64,000 nt of DNA, taken from contig NC_089822.1 in assembly GCF_035046505.1 (NCBI RefSeq), positions 266,797,024-266,861,023 of the forward strand, read 5' to 3'. This document shows positions 60,601-64,000 of the stretch, piece after piece (the stretch's first letter is position 1; the number at the start of each line of letters is the position of its first letter). This DNA is from Tiliqua scincoides. Its lineage: Eukaryota > Chordata > Lepidosauria > Squamata > Scincidae. The position numbers were made by a program, and so were the translations under genes. The notes beneath the pieces are model-generated. The model was not told where the DNA came from. It saw nothing but the letters and a program-made list of their open reading frames with translations, and did no database searches.

Positions 60601-60794
60601 CGGGATGAGGGGATCTTACCTAATACTTTCAAGAGAGTAGATATTAAGTTCTCGAAAAAGTGGACAATCCCTGGTTGATCCAGAGTGGACAATTGAGAGA
60701 TTTCCTTTGCTTGTATCCATGCACAAAATGAGTTCTTAGAGTCTGGGTCCCATTTAATTCTTTTTGTTACGTTTGGGTAACCTTCTTCCTCCTA
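57613..60794 (-). mobile_element. LINE (Jockey-group type), 5'-truncated
   Basis: Minus strand, 3' tail at the left (CAAAGTTTATTAGGC in reverse, with TTGAC repeats). The RT lies in 60372-59063: GPDAIPSDIYK, PISLL, QAGFRPNKSTVDHC, FLDLKAAFDSIDRDRLW, NKGVKQGCVLATTLF, LLLYADDMALISR. The C-terminal part (59132-58284) has RRAFTLACCNV, LCSC, and a Cys/His motif. The endonuclease is missing. A few frame breaks, and the 421-bp fragment at 57792, interrupt it. The 14290-15237 copy is the same family. Confidence 0.82.
57792..58212 (-). mobile_element. RTE/Vingi-like fragment with 15-bp duplication
   Basis: A 421-bp 3' piece of the 44169 family inserted into the LINE above. The target duplication ATACAAACATGTATT is perfect (57777-57791 and 58213-58227). 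It begins at RMDDGRIPKDLLYGEL and ends at the fixed GGTTGCCAATAC end. Confidence 0.95.
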
Positions 60795-60798
60795 GATC

Positions 60799-60900
60799 TG
60801 GGATCGGCAACCTGTGTTTTTAGAGCCGCATGCGGCTCTTTCAGCCATCTGCTCTGGCTCCTGCAGGCTGGGATTTAAAGGGGCAGGACGGGCTGCTGCT
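60799..60900 (+). mobile_element. hAT-like terminal sequence
   Basis: GGGATCGGCAACCTGTG then AGAGCCGCATGCGGCTCTTT, the 5' end wording of a common hAT group. No right end is found before the gap. The sequence goes on into the tetraspanin-like exon. Confidence 0.5.
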
Positions 60901-61030
60901 GCTTTCCCCTTGGTCGGAGGGGGAGATTGTTTGTGCAGGACGGGCTGCTGCTGCTTTCCCCTTGGGGGGAGCAGGAGATTGTTTTGTGCTTCGGGGGAGG
61001 GAAAGGGGGCTTGGCTGCTCCTGCCTCGGA

Positions 61031-61093
61031 AGATGGTGTGCTGGGGCTTCGCCTGCTCCCGTAATGCGCTGTGCGCCCTCTACATCATGTATA
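61031..61093 (+). pseudogene. Tetraspanin (TSPAN31-like) exon 1, orphan
   Basis: Reads MVCWGFACSRNALCAL then YIMYM, followed by a GTGAGT donor. From memory, TSPAN31 starts MVCGGFACSKNALCAL, and TSPAN13 is similar. In tetraspanins this is the cytosolic N terminus leading into the first membrane segment. No second exon (LVSLLLIG type) is found in the remaining 2.9 kb in view, and the surroundings are hAT-like. A captured or copied gene fragment is the likeliest reading; a first exon with a distant partner cannot be excluded. Confidence 0.6.
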
Positions 61094-61660
61094 TGGTGAG
61101 TGTGGCTGACAGCAGCCAGGCTCCCCTCCTGGCTTCCTGCCACCCTGAGTGTGGCTGGCACAGGGTGGGGGTGCCAGGTGGGTGGGCTTCCAGTGGGGGG
61201 TCGGTGGGGGGCGCAGAGGCAGGAGGCTGAGCCCAGGCAGGGCTGCCTGGGTGGGGGGGAGGCAGGGGCAGCTCCCAGGAGAGGGCAGAAGGCGCCTGCA
61301 GTCCCCTTGTGGGCATCTCCTGTGCACACAGCTGTGGAGTGGGGCTTGGCACAGTGAGGCAATGGGGATGACCTCACTTTTGTCTTGTAGGGCAATAGGT
61401 GAGGCAGAGCAGTGGGAGGGGGGGAGTGTTGACTTTGCAAGGGTGGGTGGGTGGGGAAGAGGGAGGCTGTGGAAGGGCTGCCTGTGTAACTCCATCTTTA
61501 CCTTGCTTTTCTGGGGTGCCATGGGGAGCAGGAGGGCAGAGATGGGGCTGTGGGAGCCTTAGAAAGGGGTGCTCTTTCAGGAGCAAGAAAGATGGGGGTT
61601 GACTTGGGGAAAATGAAGAGTGCTAAATTCAAGGGTGCCGTCTTAGCATGCGCCGTCCCA
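61094..61660. other. No gene recognised
   Basis: GC-rich, with no further tetraspanin exon. Open frames on both strands look like composition effects. Confidence 0.4.
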
Positions 61661-61669
61661 GTGTGTGCC

Positions 61670-62019
61670 CAGGGTGACCAGAGGTCCTCTTTTTCCAGGA
61701 CATGTCCTATTTTTTAGCCCCATGTCCTGGAAAAGAACTTAAATGTCCTGCTTTTCCCTGTGAGCAGGCAACACATCCCCTCTTGTAATTAATAAATTAT
61801 ATGTAATACAGTTTTAAGTCAATAATAAGTAATTTTAAATTAGGCACATGAGATCAATAATACAATATATAATAAATATATAATCTATATATTGATCAAT
61901 ATATAATCAATATAGATGAGTGTTTTTAGCTTTTATTTTGTGGTCCTACATTTTTCTTCAATATCCTACATTTTGGGGTGACTTGTCCTCTTTTATTGTT
62001 ATGACATCTGGTCACCCTG
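61670..62019 (+). mobile_element. hAT-type MITE
   Basis: Ends CAGGGTGACCAGAGGTCCTC and GACATCTGGTCACCCTG are inverted; the 8-bp duplication TGTGTGCC is perfect (61662-61669 and 62020-62027). AT-rich, non-coding interior. Confidence 0.95.
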
Positions 62020-62043
62020 TGTGTGCCTCAGAGTGCCGTCTCA

Positions 62044-62203
62044 GGGCCCAATCCTATCCAGTGTCGGTGCAGCCATTCTAATGGGGCATGCACTGCATCT
62101 TGTAGTGGGGAGTCAGTCACAGAGGCCTCCTCAAGGTATGGGAACATTTGTTTCCTTACGTCTGGGCTGCATCAGTGCTGGAACGTTAGATAGGATTGGG
62201 CCC
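62044..62203 (+). mobile_element. MITE with GGGCCCAATCCTATCC ends
   Basis: Second copy of the family at 37312-37480; ends GGGCCCAATCCTATCC and GATAGGATTGGGCCC. TCA stands on both sides. Confidence 0.8.
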
Positions 62204-62256
62204 TCAGTCAAGATATATCTATCTTGACAATAAGTATATTGTCTGGTTAGCACAGG

Positions 62257-62456
62257 NNNNNNNNNNNNNNNNNNNNNNNNNNNNNNNNNNNNNNNNNNNN
62301 NNNNNNNNNNNNNNNNNNNNNNNNNNNNNNNNNNNNNNNNNNNNNNNNNNNNNNNNNNNNNNNNNNNNNNNNNNNNNNNNNNNNNNNNNNNNNNNNNNNN
62401 NNNNNNNNNNNNNNNNNNNNNNNNNNNNNNNNNNNNNNNNNNNNNNNNNNNNNNNN
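62257..62456. other. Assembly gap (200 N)
   Basis: Exactly 200 undetermined bases, the usual placeholder for a gap of unknown size. It hides most of the gene E leader exon and whatever lies 5' of it. Confidence 0.99.
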
Positions 62457-63389
62457 CACTGCACCTTAAGCAGGAACCAGGATTGTCATCACAGCAGTGG
62501 GAAGCACAATGGTGGGAGTTCCTTGAAGCACTGCAGACCTGTTGTTCCAGAGAGGGCAGCCCACAGCTCCCAGAGACCGTGCCATGGGGTGAGACACACA
62601 TGCTCTGACCAGCTGACAGCTGAACACAGAGTGGCATCTAGATGCTTCCATACCCTCCTCTGAACCTGCTCCAGCTCATCCCTGTCCTTAATATATCCTG
62701 CCCTTTTGGTATTCAGGGGAGGTCTGGCTAGTTCTGAGTAGGGGGAATTATCACTGCTCAAGCTCTGGACTCTGCCTCAGGCCTTTGTTGAGGCAGCCCA
62801 GCAGTAAGACAGAAACAGTAGAGTACAATAACTATATTGAAGTGGGTTAGATGACACAAACAATTGTGGAAGAAAAGCCACTGCACCCTAATTCTTTTTA
62901 AATCAAGGGCACAATACTGCCAGTTTGCCTCCCAACACCTGCTTGCTGCAGCAGACCGGCCAATATCTTGCTCTCTGTAATTGGGCAGAAGCAGGGCCTA
63001 AAGGCAGTAGCCCCCCTGCCCTTTGCACCCCACCCTGCCTCCAGATTCATGTATCTTTTAGCTCACTGCTAGACCTGCCCTCTGTGCCTTCCTTTCATCC
63101 CATTGTCAGCTTAGCTAAGGTCACAGGATTTGCTGCATCTGGGGAAGTACCTTCTGGGCAGTAATGATGTGCTGTGGGAAGAAGGACTTCCTGCTGTCTC
63201 CTCCGACTCTGTCAACAGGCAGAAGATCCGATCTGGGGCCCTGAAGAAAAACTTTTATTTCTTAGCTGAGTTGGAGGAAAAAAGTCTTCCCTTCTGTCTC
63301 TTGCAGGCAGTGGAGCCGCCTCAGCATGTTGTTCTGCGTTGCCTCCTCCGTGGGCTGGAGAAGGAGGGGCTGCTACGAAGTCTGCTCAG
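62457..63389 (+). CDS. Gene E: KRAB-ZNF 5' part, partial
   Basis: Leader remainder 62457-62588 (LKQEPGLSSQQWEAQWWEFL, ending PW at a TGGG|GTGAGA donor; three residues shorter around QEPEEG than its paralogues) and linker exon 63307-63389 ([20 protein letters not shown] then GAATKSAQ). By comparison with D, the KRAB exon would be expected about 1.2 kb after the linker, just beyond the window. Flanking intron sequence to 64000 matches D closely. Confidence 0.7.
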
Positions 63390-64000
63390 GTAGGGGGCAG
63401 GTGACCAGGGTTACTGCAGAGAGCAGTGACAGAAAGGGCCACCTCCTTTGCTTCTTCCTTTCCTGTTGCTTCTGGTGCTGCAAGATGTGGGGGTGCCCAT
63501 TTGCAGATTATTCCACAGGAATGCCATCAAGAGTGCCCTTATGTGCAAGTGGGAGACACCCCTTTTGACTGGCATCATCTGATCACATTGGCAGGAGTCA
63601 GGAGGGGCAGGGCTCCTTCTCTCCTCTGCTTGCAGGAATGGAGGTTGCTCACAGCGCCTGTCTCAGAAGCAGCTCTAAATACCCTGCAGCTCACCAGGGC
63701 AGTTTGCAGAGAGAGGCAGGAATGAAGGTTCACTATGAATCAAAGACATAACTGTAGGAAGCATCGTGAACTGTGTTGGGCCTGTGTAGTTTAAGTAGAG
63801 CTCATTTCCACACAGCACTGTGCCCAAGAACTGGAGATGACTAGAGCCATCAGTGTGCATGTCCTGTTGTCCCAGATGCTGCCCACATGTAGAACCTGAG
63901 CTTCTCCTGCTCCTTTGAGAGCCTTCCTGCCATCTTGCCCTGGACCACTGCTCAGGCAGGACTCTGTCTGTGACTCTGCTGGTGCTCTAGTTGGACAAGC

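Noticed and set aside
60814-61230. Plus-strand frame of 138 codons as a new gene
   Set aside because: Only the 21-codon tetraspanin-like piece is recognisable, and it is in a different role (an exon with a donor); the rest is composition.

Overview
The window is vertebrate nuclear DNA, most likely from a squamate reptile (a lizard or gecko). The signs are intron-exon structure with GT/AG splice sites, CR1, L2 and L1 LINEs together, an RTE/Vingi-like LINE, tRNA-derived SINEs of the lizard/snake type, and several hAT-type elements with 8-bp target-site duplications. There are no bacterial genes, operons or CRISPR arrays. A 200-base run of N (62257-62456) is an assembly gap.

The host genes form a cluster of KRAB C2H2 zinc-finger (KZNF) genes, built by duplication and inversion of one module. 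The module is a 28-nt first coding segment at a ZNF143/YY1-type promoter, a 393-bp acidic 'IKQEPEE' leader exon, an 83-bp linker exon, a 127-bp KRAB-A exon and a single large finger exon. Gene A (+, 1017-8490) is complete with 13 good fingers. Gene B (-, 24292-33138) has 24 intact fingers, a degenerate KRAB exon and a linker exon, but no leader of its own. Gene C (-, 39203-42955) has promoter, leader, linker and KRAB but no finger exon of its own; B and C may be one transcription unit with two KRAB cassettes. Gene D (+, 48532-53602) has leader, linker, KRAB and 10 fingers but lacks the usual promoter and first exon. Gene E (+, 62457 to beyond the window) is a 5' part cut by the N gap. KRAB-ZNF proteins usually bind DNA, often transposons, and recruit TRIM28 to silence it. 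None of these genes has the SCAN domain that often follows this leader in reptile ZNF genes.

Between the genes lie nested transposons. At 9.5-16.9 kb is a full-length L1 whose 5' third is inverted (twin priming), with three later LINE insertions inside it. At 17.8-24.2 kb is a near full-length CR1, split by a 2.1-kb composite insertion and ending against the last fingers of gene B. At 27-38 kb are LTR-like fossils, SINEs, MITEs and L2 pieces, including a perfect 67-bp-arm palindrome. At 43.4-46.1 kb a CR1 is split by a young RTE/Vingi-like element with an uninterrupted reverse-transcriptase reading frame. At 57.6-60.8 kb is a 5'-truncated LINE of a third family, itself hit by a 421-bp fragment with a perfect 15-bp target duplication.

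An orphan tetraspanin (TSPAN31-like) first exon sits at 61031-61093 beside a hAT-like terminal sequence, with no further exons in view. A CpG-rich island lies at 46.2-47.1 kb, and a block next to it is repeated at 56.0-56.8 kb on the other side of gene D.
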